The notes: generated from the sequence alone by a model not told the origin. 64,000 nt of DNA from Pseudomonas fluorescens (GCF_005938625.1 NZ_VCNJ01000014.1:124001-188000); one strand, 5' to 3'. Shown: positions 37,411 to 47,775, counted from the stretch's first letter. Translations and numbers: made by a program.

Positions 37411-37578
37411 TCAGCGATCTTGTGCGTCTTTGGCATCCGCTTCGGCATTGCGTTGGGCAACGCGTCGGCGTTCTTCATCGGTCAGATCGACCTTGTTGGC
37501 GGTGTCGCGCAACATCATTAATCCACCGACGATCGAGCCGATTGCAACCACCAGAATCAACCAGGCATACCAGGGCAT
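37411..37578 (-). CDS. Small membrane protein, DUF2897-like
   Basis: This 55-residue protein has one transmembrane helix (WYAWLILVVAIGSIVGGLMML) and a charged cytoplasmic tail (DEERRRVAQRNAEADAKDAQ). Length and pattern match DUF2897 proteins of Pseudomonas; function unknown. The ATG at 37578 follows AAGGAGAG; the longer reading from 37635 has no such site. Confidence 0.75.
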   Translation of the reverse strand: MPWYAWLILVVAIGSIVGGLMMLRDTANKVDLTDEERRRVAQRNAEADAKDAQDR

Positions 37579-37707
37579 AACGGCTCTCCTTAATGGCAGG
37601 TCGACGGGCGAGGATTTCGCCGTGCGACGCTGCATACCACGTTTGAGCGAAGTGACTTCGCAGTGGTTCCATTCTAGGCCGCTTGCACCCGGTTCACCCG
37701 AAATCCC

Positions 37708-39072
37708 TCAATTGCCCGTCAGCATCGCATCGGCCGGTGCGTTGGCGCGCAGTTGCCCGGTCAGCAGGAAGTAACCGAAACCGACTGCCATGAAACCGAG
37801 GAAGATCAACCCGATCAGCGCGTTGAACCACGCCATCGCCACCAGACAAACCACCGCCAGCACCAATGCAATCAGGGGAATCAATGGATAGCACGGCGCG
37901 CGGAAAGTGCGTTCCAGATTCGGTTCCGACTTACGCAGTTTGAACAGGCTGAGCATGCTCATGATGTACATCACGATGGCGCCGAACACGGCCATGGTGA
38001 TCATCGCCGCGGTGAGCGTCATGCCGCCGAGGTTGATCAGCCCGTCGCTGTAAATCGCGGCAATGCCGATGATGCCGCCGACAATGATTGCGCGATGCGG
38101 TGTCTGGAAACGCGAAAGTTTCGCCAGCGAGGCAGGCAGGTAACCGGCGCGCGCCAGAGCGAAAAACTGACGCGAGTAGCCGAGGATGATCCCGTGGAAA
38201 CTGGCGACCAGACCGAACAGGCCAATCCACACCAGCATGTGCAACCAGCCCGAGTTGTCGCCGACCACGGTTTTCATCGCTTGCGGTAGCGGGTCGTTGA
38301 TGTTAGCCAGGGTGCGCCAGTCGCCGACACCGCCGGCAAAGAACATCACACCCATCGCCAGCAACACCAGAGTCAGGATGCCGCTGATGTAGGCCTTGGG
38401 AATCGTGCGCTTCGGATCCTTGGCTTCTTCGGCGGCCATCGCCGCGCCTTCAATGGCGAGGAAGAACCAGATCGCAAACGGAATGGCCGCGAACATCCCG
38501 GCAATTGCCGGTGCGCCAAACACATCCGACCCCGCCCAGCCATTAAGGGCGAAGTTGCTGAAGCTGAACGCCGGCGCGACGACGCCCATGAACACCAACA
38601 GTTCGGCAACGGCCAGCACGCAAACAATCAGCTCGAACGTGGCCGCCAGTTTCACCCCAAGAATGTTCAGGCCCATGAACACGATGTAGGCGCCGACCGC
38701 TGCGTGTTTCGGATCGAGTGCCGGAAACTGCACATTGAGGTAAGCGCCAATGGCCAGGGCAATGGCCGGTGGTGCGAAGACGAATTCGATCAACGTCGCC
38801 AGGCCTGCAATCAATCCACCTTTTTCACCAAAGGCTCGACGGCTGTAGGCAAACGGCCCGCCTGCGTGAGGAATCGCGGTGGTCAGTTCGGTAAAACTGA
38901 AGATAAAGCAGGTGTACATGGTCGCGACCATGAACGATGTCACCAGGAAACCCAGTGTTCCGGCCACGCCCCAGCCGTAACTCCAGCCGAAGTATTCCCC
39001 GGAAATCACCAGCCCGACGGCGATACCCCACAGATGCAAGGTGCCCAGCGTGGGTTTGAGTTGTGTGTTCAT
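37708..39072 (-). CDS. Ethanolamine permease (APC superfamily)
   Basis: This 454-residue transporter has twelve hydrophobic segments. It begins MNTQLKPTLGTLHLWGIAVG with the amino acid-polyamine-organocation signature GLVISGEYFGWSYGWGVAG, which is specific to ethanolamine permeases, and FFLAIEGAAMAAEEAKDPKR in the centre. It should import ethanolamine by proton symport for use as a carbon or nitrogen source. No eutBC genes are in the window. The ATG at 39072 follows AGGGAG. Confidence 0.85.
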   Translation of the reverse strand: MNTQLKPTLGTLHLWGIAVGLVISGEYFGWSYGWGVAGTLGFLVTSFMVATMYTCFIFSFTELTTAIPHAGGPFAYSRRAFGEKGGLIAGLATLIEFVFAPPAIALAIGAYLNVQFPALDPKHAAVGAYIVFMGLNILGVKLAATFELIVCVLAVAELLVFMGVVAPAFSFSNFALNGWAGSDVFGAPAIAGMFAAIPFAIWFFLAIEGAAMAAEEAKDPKRTIPKAYISGILTLVLLAMGVMFFAGGVGDWRTLANINDPLPQAMKTVVGDNSGWLHMLVWIGLFGLVASFHGIILGYSRQFFALARAGYLPASLAKLSRFQTPHRAIIVGGIIGIAAIYSDGLINLGGMTLTAAMITMAVFGAIVMYIMSMLSLFKLRKSEPNLERTFRAPCYPLIPLIALVLAVVCLVAMAWFNALIGLIFLGFMAVGFGYFLLTGQLRANAPADAMLTGN

Positions 39073-39241
39073 GCGCTTGCTCCCTGAACGGTTTGGAAAG
39101 CTCGGGGGAGGGCGTTTGCAGTGGGCGTGCCATTGCGCTGAAACAAGTCGTAAAGAGTTGAAAGCTGTCGTATCGGGGATGTTCGCGGTGGGATGAGCGT
39201 TTTTTGTGCGCCAGTTGGGTGCGATGTTGCTCGTTATGCCG

Positions 39242-39312
39242 TCTTCGCGAGCAAGCTCGCTCCCACAATTTGCAATGCATTCCCCTGTGGGAGCGAGCTT
39301 GCTCGCGAAGGC
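39242..39312. repeat. Intergenic palindrome pair (REPIN-like, GTGGGAGCGAGC type)
   Basis: Two inverted copies, CTTCGCGAGCAAGCTCGCTC and GAGCGAGCTTGCTCGCGAAG, flank about 30 bases. The same element recurs at 44240, 47776, 51793 and 61801. It lies between the ethanolamine permease and kdp promoters. Confidence 0.9.
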
Positions 39313-39471
39313 GCCAGCCCAAACACCACAAAGCCCAGCTGTAACGCCCGCATAAACCCACTCTTTACGCTTTCTTTATGCCCCGCAGCACCCCTCGCTC
39401 TCGTTCCTTTACAGCCTCCTTTCCGACAATGCCTGCACACACGGCAATACGCCGTAACACGGAGATCTTCC

Positions 39472-39561
39472 ATGAGCGTTCTGGACGGGGTGTCACTGCT
39501 GTTGGCAGTGGGGCTGTTCATTTATCTGTTGGTTGCGCTGTTGCGCGCGGATCGGAACTAG
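39472..39561 (+). CDS. kdpF: Potassium-transporting ATPase small subunit KdpF
   Basis: This 29-residue peptide (MSVLDGVSLLLAVGLFIYLL, then VALLRADRN) is a single transmembrane helix that stabilises the KdpABC complex. It has the family length, a good GGAG site nine bases upstream, and its stop is eight bases before kdpA, the standard order. A longer in-frame reading from 39193 is not credible. It begins the kdp operon; a KdpE-binding promoter should lie within 39313-39470 but was not identified. Confidence 0.92.
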   Translation: MSVLDGVSLLLAVGLFIYLLVALLRADRN

Positions 39562-39569
39562 GAGCGGCT

Positions 39570-41264
39570 ATGCACAGTTATGACTATTGGCTGATCCTCG
39601 CGTTTTTTGCGGTGGTCTTGCTGCCGGCGCCGTTCCTCGGGCGCTTCTACTACAAGGTGATGGAAGGTCAGCGCACTTGGCTGACGCCAGTTCTCGGCCC
39701 GGTTGAGCGCGGTTGCTATCGCATCGCCGGGGTCGACCCGCAGGCTGAACAGAGCTGGCAGAAATACACGCTGGCGCTGCTGGCTTTCAACCTCGCCGGT
39801 TTCCTGCTGTTGTTCGCGATTCTGTTGTTTCAGGATCACTTGCCACTGAACCCGCAAAATCTGCCGGGCCAGGAATGGACCCAGGCGTTCAACACTGCGG
39901 TCAGTTTCATGACCAATACCAACTGGCAGTCCTACAGCGGTGAAGCGACCCTCAGCTACCTGAGCCAGATGGTCGGCCTCACCGTGCAGAACTTTGTCAG
40001 CGCCGCCACCGGCCTCGCCGTGCTGGTTGCGCTGTGCCGTGGCATCGGCCGCAAATCGACGAAAACCCTCGGCAACTTCTGGGTCGACATGACCCGCGCC
40101 ACCCTCTACGGCCTGCTGCCACTGTGCCTGTTGCTGGCGCTGTATCTGGTCTGGCAGGGCGTGCCGCAGACCTTCGCGCAGTATGTGAACGCGGTGACGA
40201 TGCAGGGTGTCGATCAAGTGATCCCGCTCGGCCCGGCCGCCAGTCAGATTGCGATCAAGCAGCTGGGCACCAACGGTGGCGGTTTCTTCGGCGTCAATTC
40301 GGCGCATCCGTTCGAGAACCCGACCGCGTGGAGCAACTTGTTCGAAGTCGCTTCGATCATTCTGATCCCGGTGGCACTGGTGTTCACTTTCGGCCACTAC
40401 GTCAAAGACCTGCGTCAGAGCCGCGCGATCATCGCCTGCATGCTGGCGCTGTTCCTGATCGGCGGCGCGACCTCGCTGTGGGCTGAATACCAACCGAACC
40501 CGACGCTGAACAACGCTGCGGTTGAACAGACCGCGCCGCTGGAAGGCAAGGAAGCGCGCTTCGGCACCACCGCCACGGTGCTGTGGTCGGTGACGACGAC
40601 GGCGGCCTCGAACGGTTCGGTCAACGCCATGCACGACAGCCTCAACCCGCTCAGCGGCATGGTCGCGCTGGTCAACATGATGGTTGGCGAAGTGATCTTC
40701 GGCGGCGTCGGTGCCGGGCTCTACGGCATGTTGCTCAACGTGCTGATCGCGGTGTTCCTTGCCGGTCTGATGATTGGTCGAACCCCGGAATACCTCGGCA
40801 AGAAACTGCAAGCGCGGGAAGTGCAGTTGCTGGTGGTGACCCTGCTGGTCATGCCGGTTGGCGTGCTGGTGCTCGGTGCGATTGCCGCCGCGGTTCCCAG
40901 TGCTGCGGCGACCATCAGTAACCCCGGCCCGCACGGTTTCAGCCAGTTGCTTTATGCCTACACCTCGGCGAGCGCCAACAACGGCTCGGCGTTCGGTGGC
41001 CTGAGTGCGAACACGCCGTTCCACAACTTGATGCTCGGTCTGGGTATGTTGATCGGTCGCTTCGGTTACATCCTTCCGGTACTGGCCTTGGCCGGCAGCC
41101 TGGCGATGAAGAAAACCGCACCGATCGGCCAGAACAGCTTTCCGACTCATGGCCCGCTGTTCGTGACCCTGTTGACCGTGACCATTTTGCTGGTGGGCGG
41201 CCTGACCTTTCTGCCGACTCTGGCGCTCGGCCCGATTGCCGAACACCTGAGCATGGGCTTCTGA
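39570..41264 (+). CDS. kdpA: Potassium-transporting ATPase subunit A
   Basis: This is the 564-residue channel-like subunit that selects and translocates K+. It has ten or more hydrophobic segments and four selectivity-filter-like turns, for example FMTNTNWQSYSGE, LGTNGGGFFGVNSAHPFENP and SANNGSAFGGL. The ATG at 39570 follows AGGAG. The frame extends upstream to 39378 but that part is the kdpF region. The seven-base gap to kdpB implies coupling. Confidence 0.97.
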   Translation: MHSYDYWLILAFFAVVLLPAPFLGRFYYKVMEGQRTWLTPVLGPVERGCYRIAGVDPQAEQSWQKYTLALLAFNLAGFLLLFAILLFQDHLPLNPQNLPGQEWTQAFNTAVSFMTNTNWQSYSGEATLSYLSQMVGLTVQNFVSAATGLAVLVALCRGIGRKSTKTLGNFWVDMTRATLYGLLPLCLLLALYLVWQGVPQTFAQYVNAVTMQGVDQVIPLGPAASQIAIKQLGTNGGGFFGVNSAHPFENPTAWSNLFEVASIILIPVALVFTFGHYVKDLRQSRAIIACMLALFLIGGATSLWAEYQPNPTLNNAAVEQTAPLEGKEARFGTTATVLWSVTTTAASNGSVNAMHDSLNPLSGMVALVNMMVGEVIFGGVGAGLYGMLLNVLIAVFLAGLMIGRTPEYLGKKLQAREVQLLVVTLLVMPVGVLVLGAIAAAVPSAAATISNPGPHGFSQLLYAYTSASANNGSAFGGLSANTPFHNLMLGLGMLIGRFGYILPVLALAGSLAMKKTAPIGQNSFPTHGPLFVTLLTVTILLVGGLTFLPTLALGPIAEHLSMGF

Positions 41265-41271
41265 GGACTGA

Positions 41272-43332
41272 ATGATGAATATGCCCGCAATCAAACCCGC
41301 TGCCGTCAAGGCGCCGGAACAAGCGAAAACCGCAATCTCGGCCCTCTGGCGTCCGGCGCTGCTGCAAGCTTTCGTCAAGCTAGACCCTCGGCAGCTGAAG
41401 CGTTCGCCAGTGATGCTGGTGGTCGAACTGACGGCGATTTTCACCACCGTGCTGTGCTTCATTCCCGACGCCGACGTGCCGACCTTCGTCGCCGCGCAAA
41501 TTGCATTGTGGCTGTGGTTCACCGTGCTGTTCGCCAACTTCGCCGAAGCCTTGGCCGAAGGTCGCGGCAAGGCGCGCGCCGACAGCCTCAAGGCGGGCAG
41601 CGAAGGCTTGAGCGCGCGACGCAAACTGGCCAACAGCAGCTTTCAAGTGGTGCCGGCGGCGAGCCTGCGCAAGGGTGATGTGGTGCGCGTCGAAGCGGGG
41701 GAGATGATCCCTGGTGACGGCGAAGTCATCGAAGGCATCGCGGCGGTCAACGAAGCGGCGATCACCGGTGAATCGGCGCCGGTGATTCGTGAATCCGGTG
41801 GCGATCGTTCGGCCGTCACCGGCAACACCCGTCTGGTCTCCGACTGGTTGTTGGTGAAAATCACCGTCAATCCCGGTGAGTCGACTCTGGATCGCATGAT
41901 CGCGCTGGTCGAAGGCGCCAAACGCCAGAAGACCCCGAACGAAGTCGCGCTGGATATTCTGTTGATCGGTCTGACCCTGATCTTCCTGTTGGTAGTCGTG
42001 ACCCTGCAACCGTTCGCCCATTTCGCCAACGGCAGCCTGCCGCTGGTGTTTCTCGTGGCGCTGCTGGTCACGCTGATTCCGACCACCATTGGCGGTTTGC
42101 TTTCGGCAATTGGTATTGCCGGCATGGATCGTCTGGTGCGTCTGAACGTGATCGCCAAATCCGGTCGCGCCGTGGAAGCGGCGGGTGACGTGCATGTGCT
42201 GTTGCTCGACAAGACTGGCACCATCACTTTCGGTAACCGTCGCTGCAGTGCGGTATATGCCGCGCCAGGTGTGACGGGGCGCGAGCTGGCTGAAGGCGCG
42301 CTGTTCGCTTCGCTGGCCGACGAAACCGCTGAAGGCAAATCCATTGTTGAATACCTGCGCGGTCTGCACCCGCAACCTGAGCCGGCGCTGGAAACCTTGA
42401 CCGCTGTGCCGTTCAGCGCTGAAACCCGTTTGTCCGGCGTCGACTATCAGGGCCGTGTCTACCGCAAAGGTGCAGTGGATTCGCTGCTGAGTTTCCTTGG
42501 CCAGAAACGCTCGGACCTGGCCCCGGCGCTGTCGCGGGAAATCGACAAGATCGCGCAGAGCGGCGGTACGCCATTGCTGGTCTGCGCCGACGGTAAATTG
42601 CTCGGCGCGATCCATCTCAAGGACGTGGTCAAACCGGGCATTCGCGAGCGTTTCGCCGAACTGCGCAAACTGGGGATCCGTACCGTGATGGTCACCGGTG
42701 ATAACCCGCTGACCGCTGCCGCCATTGCCGCTGAAGCAGGGGTCGATGACGTTCTCGCCGAGGCCACCCCGGAGAAAAAACTCGCGCGCATTCGTCATGA
42801 GCAGAACGACGGTCGTCTGGTTGCGATGTGCGGCGACGGTGCCAACGACGCGCCGGCGCTGGCCCAGGCTGACGTCGGCATGGCAATGAACGACGGCACA
42901 CAAGCGGCGCGCGAAGCGGCGAACATGGTCGATCTCGACAGCGACCCGACCAAGCTGCTCGACGTGGTACAGATCGGCAAGGAATTGCTGGTGACCCGTG
43001 GCGCGCTGACGACCTTTTCCATTGCCAACGACGTGGCCAAATACTTCGCGATCCTGCCGGCGCTGTTCGCCTCGATTTATCCGCAACTGGGCGTGCTGAA
43101 CATCATGCAGTTGACCAGTCCGCAGAGCGCGATTCTCTCGGCCATCGTCTTCAACGCCTTGATCATCGTTGTCCTGATTCCGCTGGCGCTGCGTGGTGTG
43201 CGCGTGCAGGCGGCGAGTGCGGCGGCGTTGTTGCGACGCAATCTGTTGATCTATGGATTGGGCGGGATTCTGGTGCCGTTTGTGGGGATCAAGGCGATCG
43301 ACATGCTGCTCACGGCGCTGCATCTGGTGTGA
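41272..43332 (+). CDS. kdpB: Potassium-transporting ATPase ATP-binding subunit
   Basis: This is the P-type ATPase of 686 residues that powers KdpA. Visible motifs are the actuator loop [13 protein letters not shown], the phosphorylation site [11 protein letters not shown], the nucleotide domain around [10 protein letters not shown], and the hinge [17 protein letters not shown]. There are adjacent ATG codons at 41272 and 41275; either may start. Its stop is followed by a 345-base spacer instead of the usual short gap to kdpC. Confidence 0.97.
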   Translation: MMNMPAIKPAAVKAPEQAKTAISALWRPALLQAFVKLDPRQLKRSPVMLVVELTAIFTTVLCFIPDADVPTFVAAQIALWLWFTVLFANFAEALAEGRGKARADSLKAGSEGLSARRKLANSSFQVVPAASLRKGDVVRVEAGEMIPGDGEVIEGIAAVNEAAITGESAPVIRESGGDRSAVTGNTRLVSDWLLVKITVNPGESTLDRMIALVEGAKRQKTPNEVALDILLIGLTLIFLLVVVTLQPFAHFANGSLPLVFLVALLVTLIPTTIGGLLSAIGIAGMDRLVRLNVIAKSGRAVEAAGDVHVLLLDKTGTITFGNRRCSAVYAAPGVTGRELAEGALFASLADETAEGKSIVEYLRGLHPQPEPALETLTAVPFSAETRLSGVDYQGRVYRKGAVDSLLSFLGQKRSDLAPALSREIDKIAQSGGTPLLVCADGKLLGAIHLKDVVKPGIRERFAELRKLGIRTVMVTGDNPLTAAAIAAEAGVDDVLAEATPEKKLARIRHEQNDGRLVAMCGDGANDAPALAQADVGMAMNDGTQAAREAANMVDLDSDPTKLLDVVQIGKELLVTRGALTTFSIANDVAKYFAILPALFASIYPQLGVLNIMQLTSPQSAILSAIVFNALIIVVLIPLALRGVRVQAASAAALLRRNLLIYGLGGILVPFVGIKAIDMLLTALHLV

Positions 43333-43346
43333 GGCTGACATCGCAG

Positions 43347-43620
43347 CCCCTCACCCTAACCCTCTCCCAGAGGGAGAGGGGACTGACCGAGTGGTTAATC
43401 AGAGGTACATCGACCTGAAATACCGAGCCGAACTCAGGTTTTGAAAAGCACCGAGATCGGGCCCCCTTTCCCCTCGCCCCATCGGGGGAGAGGGACTGAT
43501 TGAGGTGTTTGCGAGAGCTGCGTCGACTTGAGATACCGAGCCGAACACAGGTTTTGAACTGCACAAAGATCGGCTCCCTTTCCCCCTCGCCCCCTTGGGG
43601 GAGAGGGCTGGGGTGAGGGG
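43347..43620. repeat. Inverted-repeat element between kdpB and kdpC
   Basis: The element is bounded by near-perfect 22-base inverted ends, CCCCTCACCCTAACCCTCTC at 43347 and the complement ending at 43620. Inside, two degenerate direct copies share ATACCGAGCCGAAC and AGGTTTTGAA, each followed by a C-run/G-run palindrome (CCCCTCGCCCC.GGGGGAGAGGG). It has no coding capacity and looks like a nonautonomous, MITE-like or tandem palindromic repeat. It splits the kdp operon, so transcription must read through several potential hairpins to reach kdpC. Confidence 0.75.
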
Positions 43621-43677
43621 GAAAAGATCCCCCTGACACCCCACCAAAGTTTGCCCAACGAATTCGAGGATTTTGCA

Positions 43678-44223
43678 ATGTCCACAATGATACGTCCCGC
43701 CCTCAGCCTGCTGGTGCTGATGACCCTGGTCACTGGCGTCGCCTATCCACTGGTGGTAACCGGTGTCGCGCAAGTCGCATTCCCTGCTCAAGCCAACGGC
43801 AGCCTGGTGCACGACGCCGACGGCAAAGTCCGTGGCTCGTCACTGATCGCCCAGGATTTTGTCGGCGATGCCTGGTTCCATCCACGTCCCTCCGCCGGTG
43901 CGTTTGCTACGGTTTCCAGCAGCGCAAGCAACCTGGCCCCGAGCAATCCGGCACTCGCCACGCGGGTGATCGACGATGCCAATAAATTGCAGGTGCCCGG
44001 CCAGGGTCCGGTGCCACTGGCCTTGCTGACCACCTCCGGCAGCGGCCTCGATCCACACTTGCCACCGGCAGCAATTGCCTATCAACTGGCGCGTGTTGCG
44101 GCGGCGCGAAACCTGCCGGTATCGACCTTGCAGCAACTGCTCGATGCGCATATCGAACAGCCGCTGGTAGGGCCTCCGGTGGTGAATGTGCTTGAGCTGA
44201 ACATGGCACTGGAAAAATTGTAG
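43678..44223 (+). CDS. kdpC: Potassium-transporting ATPase subunit C
   Basis: This 181-residue subunit has one N-terminal membrane helix ([20 protein letters not shown]) and a periplasmic domain with the family motifs [20 protein letters not shown] and [19 protein letters not shown]. It aids ATP binding by the complex. The ATG at 43678 follows CGAGGA. It is separated from kdpB by the repeat element but remains in the same direction. Confidence 0.96.
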   Translation: MSTMIRPALSLLVLMTLVTGVAYPLVVTGVAQVAFPAQANGSLVHDADGKVRGSSLIAQDFVGDAWFHPRPSAGAFATVSSSASNLAPSNPALATRVIDDANKLQVPGQGPVPLALLTTSGSGLDPHLPPAAIAYQLARVAAARNLPVSTLQQLLDAHIEQPLVGPPVVNVLELNMALEKL

Positions 44224-44239
44224 TTTTGTGGTGCTGCCA

Positions 44240-44307
44240 TTCGCGAGCAAGCTCGCTCCCACAGGAGGACGCGTTCCAAATGTGGGAGCGAGCTTGCTCG
44301 CGAAGGG
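44240..44307. repeat. Intergenic palindrome pair (GTGGGAGCGAGC type)
   Basis: Inverted copies TTCGCGAGCAAGCTCGCTCC and GGGAGCGAGCTTGCTCGCGA flank about 25 bases between kdpC and kdpD. Same family as at 39242. Confidence 0.9.
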
Positions 44308-44353
44308 GCCATAACGGACACCGACTCAACATCAGGAAGAGAGAACTCCCAGC

Positions 44354-47005
44354 ATGAGCGACTCCGGCCGCGCCGACGCGCTGTTAGCAGACCTGCCCCG
44401 TGACGGCCGTGGCCGCCTGAAGGTTTTCCTTGGCGCCGCCCCCGGTGTCGGCAAGACTTACGCCATGCTCCAGGCCGCCCACACGCAACTTCGTCAGGGC
44501 GTGAAAGTCCTCGCCGGGGTGGTCGAAACCCACGGTCGCGCCGAAACCGAAGCGTTGCTCGGCGGCTTGCCGCAGCAACCGCTGGTGCGCTCGGAATACC
44601 GTGGCGTGATGCTCGAAGAAATGGACCTCGACGGCATTCTCGCGGCCAGGCCGAAGCTTGTGCTGGTCGATGAACTGGCCCACAGCAATGCGCCCGGCAG
44701 CCGCCACGCCAAACGCTGGCAAGACATTCAGGAACTGCTCGCCGCCGGCATCGACGTGTTCACCACGGTCAACGTCCAGCACCTGGAAAGCCTCAATGAT
44801 CAGGTGCGCGGCATCACCGGTGTGCAAGTGCGCGAAACCCTGCCGGACTGGGTGCTGCAAGAAGCCTACGAATTGCTGCTGATCGACCTGCCGCCGCGCG
44901 AATTGCTCGAGCGTTTACGCGAAGGCAAGGTCTACGTACCGGAGCAGGCGCGCGCGGCGATCGATGCGTTTTTCACCCAGACCAACCTCACCGCATTGCG
45001 CGAACTGGCGATGCAAACAGCTGCTGCGCAGGTCGATAACGATCTCGCCCAAGGCTATCGCCAACTCGGTCAGGCCGCCCCGGCAGTGCGCGGGCGATTG
45101 CTGGTCGGCGTCGATGGCGACCAACAGGCCGAACGCCTTGTGCGCCATGCCAGTCGCGTTGCCCAGCGCCTGCACTTGCCGTGGAGTCTGGTGCACGTCG
45201 ACAACGGTACCGTGCGCGACGAGCAATCACGCCTACGTCTGCAAAGCGCTCAGCAATTGGCCGAACGCCTGGGCGGCGAGGTGGTTTTACTGCGTGCCGG
45301 TGAAGTGGCGAAAACCTTGATCCAGCATGCCGCCGAGCGCCGCGCGAGCCTGGTATTAGTCGGTCAATCCCGACCGCGTCTGCGCCGTCGTTTGTTCGGT
45401 GGCGGTCTCGCGGCGCGTTTGTTACGTCAGGCCCACGGACTGGAAATCAACGTCCTCGACAGCGATCAGCAACAGCATCAACCGCGCCCGCGCCACGCGC
45501 TGACACTGGTGTGGTTCGACTATGCGCTGGCGCTAGTTGCCACGGTGTTGGCCAGTGCGCTGGCGTGGGCGGTGTCGAGTGTGTTGCCGCTGCCGAATAT
45601 CTCGCTGGTGTTCCTCGCGGCAGTGTTGCTGGTGGCGGTGCGCAGCAGTCTCGGCCCGGCGCTGGCCTGTGCCGCGTTGTCGTTTCTGACCTATGACTTT
45701 CTGTTCATTCCGCCGAATTTCTCTTTCAGCATTCAGCGCGAAGAAGACGTGCTGACCTTGTTGTTTTTCCTGCTGATGGCGGCGCTCACCGGTAATCTCG
45801 CGGCGCGTCAGCGTCGGCAATTGCAGGCCTTGCGCGACACCCAGGAAGAGACCAGCGAACTGCTCGACCTGTCGCGCAAACTCACCGCCGCGACCGACCG
45901 CCAAGCCGTGGTCAGTGCCGCCGCGCAACATCTCAACGGCTGGAGCGATCTGCAACTGTGCCTGCTCAATCGCGACGGCCAGGGCGGCTGGAAAGTCGAG
46001 ACCGGCGGGCCGTTGCAATTCACCGAAGCCGAACGCGCCGCCGCCGATTGGGCATGGCAACACGATCAACCGGCGGGCATGGGCACCGGCACGTTGCCGT
46101 TCGGGCGTTGGTGGTGGTGGCCGTTGTCGGTCGAGGATGGGCCGCTGGCGCTGCTCGGCGTGTGTGCCAAAGAGGGCCAGACCTTGAGCGGCCAGCGCCG
46201 GCGTTTGCTGACCGCGTTGAGCCAGCCGCTGGCGCAAGCACTGGCCCGCGCGCAACTGGCGGACGATCTGGAAGCCGCGCGCCTGCACGGTGAAACCGAA
46301 CAACTGCGCAGTGCCTTGCTGGCCTCCGTGTCCCATGACTTGCGCACGCCGCTGACCGCCATGCGCGGCAGCATCGACAGCCTCTTGGCTCTCGGCGAAG
46401 CGATCCCGCTGGAGGATCGTCGTGAACTGCTCGAAGGCACTCGCGATGAAGCCGAACGCCTCGACCGCTACATCCAGAATCTGCTCGACATGACGCGCCT
46501 CGGCCACGGCGCGCTGAAGCTGGCACGGGACTGGGTGTCGCCGGCCGACATCATCGGCAGTTCGCTCAACCGCCTGCGCGCGGTGCTCGCGCCGTTGCAG
46601 GTCAGCACCGATGTGCCGGCGGAGTTACCGCTGTTGTTCGTGCATGCCGCGCTGATCGAGCAGGCGCTGGTCAACGTGATGGAAAACGCAGCGCGTTTTT
46701 CACCCGTTCACGGTCGCTTGCAACTCAGTGCAGGAGCGAATGACGAGGAGATTTTCTTCTCGGTCAGCGACGAAGGACCAGGAATTCCCGAGGATGAACG
46801 GGCGAAGATTTTCGACATGTTCTACACCGCTGCCCGCGGTGATCGCGGCGGCCAGGGCACCGGCCTCGGCCTGGCGATCTGTCAGGGCATGGTCGGTGCG
46901 CACGGCGGTCGCATCAGCGTCGCCGACGGCATCGACGGACGCGGCACCTGCATCACCTTGCACTTGCCGTTGCAGACGCAACCGGGGATGGACGATGAAG
47001 GCTGA
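44354..47005 (+). CDS. kdpD: Osmosensitive potassium channel sensor histidine kinase
   Basis: This 883-residue sensor detects low K+ and phosphorylates KdpE. The N-terminal KdpD domain has FLGAAPGVGKTYAMLQAA (Walker A) and LVDELAHSNAPGSRHAKRW; a universal-stress-like domain follows. About residues 395-490 hold four transmembrane helices, then a GAF-type region. The kinase core has the His in SVSHDLRTPLTAMRGSID and the ATP lid in DEGPGIPEDERAKIFDMFY. The ATG at 44354 begins MSDSGRADALLADLP. Directly followed by kdpE. Confidence 0.96.
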   Translation: MSDSGRADALLADLPRDGRGRLKVFLGAAPGVGKTYAMLQAAHTQLRQGVKVLAGVVETHGRAETEALLGGLPQQPLVRSEYRGVMLEEMDLDGILAARPKLVLVDELAHSNAPGSRHAKRWQDIQELLAAGIDVFTTVNVQHLESLNDQVRGITGVQVRETLPDWVLQEAYELLLIDLPPRELLERLREGKVYVPEQARAAIDAFFTQTNLTALRELAMQTAAAQVDNDLAQGYRQLGQAAPAVRGRLLVGVDGDQQAERLVRHASRVAQRLHLPWSLVHVDNGTVRDEQSRLRLQSAQQLAERLGGEVVLLRAGEVAKTLIQHAAERRASLVLVGQSRPRLRRRLFGGGLAARLLRQAHGLEINVLDSDQQQHQPRPRHALTLVWFDYALALVATVLASALAWAVSSVLPLPNISLVFLAAVLLVAVRSSLGPALACAALSFLTYDFLFIPPNFSFSIQREEDVLTLLFFLLMAALTGNLAARQRRQLQALRDTQEETSELLDLSRKLTAATDRQAVVSAAAQHLNGWSDLQLCLLNRDGQGGWKVETGGPLQFTEAERAAADWAWQHDQPAGMGTGTLPFGRWWWWPLSVEDGPLALLGVCAKEGQTLSGQRRRLLTALSQPLAQALARAQLADDLEAARLHGETEQLRSALLASVSHDLRTPLTAMRGSIDSLLALGEAIPLEDRRELLEGTRDEAERLDRYIQNLLDMTRLGHGALKLARDWVSPADIIGSSLNRLRAVLAPLQVSTDVPAELPLLFVHAALIEQALVNVMENAARFSPVHGRLQLSAGANDEEIFFSVSDEGPGIPEDERAKIFDMFYTAARGDRGGQGTGLGLAICQGMVGAHGGRISVADGIDGRGTCITLHLPLQTQPGMDDEG

Positions 47006-47053
47006 GTCCGACTGCGCTACTCTCTTGCCACTCTTTTGTGTTGATGTGAATTC

Positions 47054-47752
47054 ATGAGCCAGACCGCGACCATTTTGGTCATCGACGACGAGCCGCAGAT
47101 CCGCAAGTTCCTGCGCATCAGCCTCGCTTCCCAAGGCTACAAAGTGCTCGAGGCCGGCACCGGTGCGGAAGGGTTGGCGCAAGCCGCGCTGAACAAGCCG
47201 GACTTGCTGGTGCTCGACCTCGGCTTGCCGGATATGGACGGCCAGCAAGTGCTGCGCGAGTTTCGCGAATGGGCCACGGCCCCGGTATTGGTGTTGTCGG
47301 TACGTGCCAGCGAAGGGCAGAAAGTCCAGGCGCTGGATAGCGGCGCCAATGACTACGTGACCAAGCCGTTCGGCATTCAGGAGTTTCTGGCGCGGGTGCG
47401 GGCGTTGTTGCGTCAGGCGCCGGCAGGGGAAGCGCAACAGGCGGCGCTGAGCTTTGGCCCGTTGACGGTCGATCTGGCCTATCGGCGGGTGCTGCTCGAG
47501 GGCGTCGAGGTGGCGCTGACCCGTAAGGAGTACGCAGTGCTGGCGCAACTGGCGCGGCATCCGGGGCGGGTGATTACCCAGCAGCAATTGCTCAAGGATA
47601 TCTGGGGGCCGACCCACACCGAGGACAGTCACTATCTGCGGATTGTGGTGGGGCATTTGCGCCAGAAGCTGGCGGATGATCCGACGCGGCCGCGGTTTAT
47701 CGTCACTGAAGCCGGGGTTGGCTATCGACTGTTGAGCGAGAACGGCCTGTAG
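47054..47752 (+). CDS. kdpE: KDP operon response regulator
   Basis: This 232-residue OmpR-type regulator has a receiver domain with the acidic pocket VIDDEPQIRKF, the phospho-acceptor Asp in LLVLDLGLPDMDG and the Lys in YVTKPFG. The C-terminal winged helix ends in LRIVVGHLRQKLADDPTRP. It activates kdpFABC when phosphorylated by KdpD. It lies 48 bases after kdpD in the same direction. Confidence 0.96.
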   Translation: MSQTATILVIDDEPQIRKFLRISLASQGYKVLEAGTGAEGLAQAALNKPDLLVLDLGLPDMDGQQVLREFREWATAPVLVLSVRASEGQKVQALDSGANDYVTKPFGIQEFLARVRALLRQAPAGEAQQAALSFGPLTVDLAYRRVLLEGVEVALTRKEYAVLAQLARHPGRVITQQQLLKDIWGPTHTEDSHYLRIVVGHLRQKLADDPTRPRFIVTEAGVGYRLLSENGL

Positions 47753-47775
47753 TTTTGTATTGGCCGATCTGGCGC

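Noticed and set aside
39558..41633. 691-residue open frame opposite kdpA
   Set aside because: It lies antisense to a clear kdpA gene and its translation is rich in Gln, Arg and His with no domain; a GC-composition shadow.
41380..43341. 653-residue open frame opposite kdpB
   Set aside because: Antisense to kdpB, with shadow-type composition and no recognisable motif.
43347..43620. CRISPR-like repeats
   Set aside because: Only two degenerate copies with inverted termini and no regular spacers; no cas genes in the window.
43310..43812. Minus-strand frames over the kdpB-kdpC spacer
   Set aside because: They translate the inverted-repeat element, giving Ser/Pro/Arg-rich repeats without protein character.
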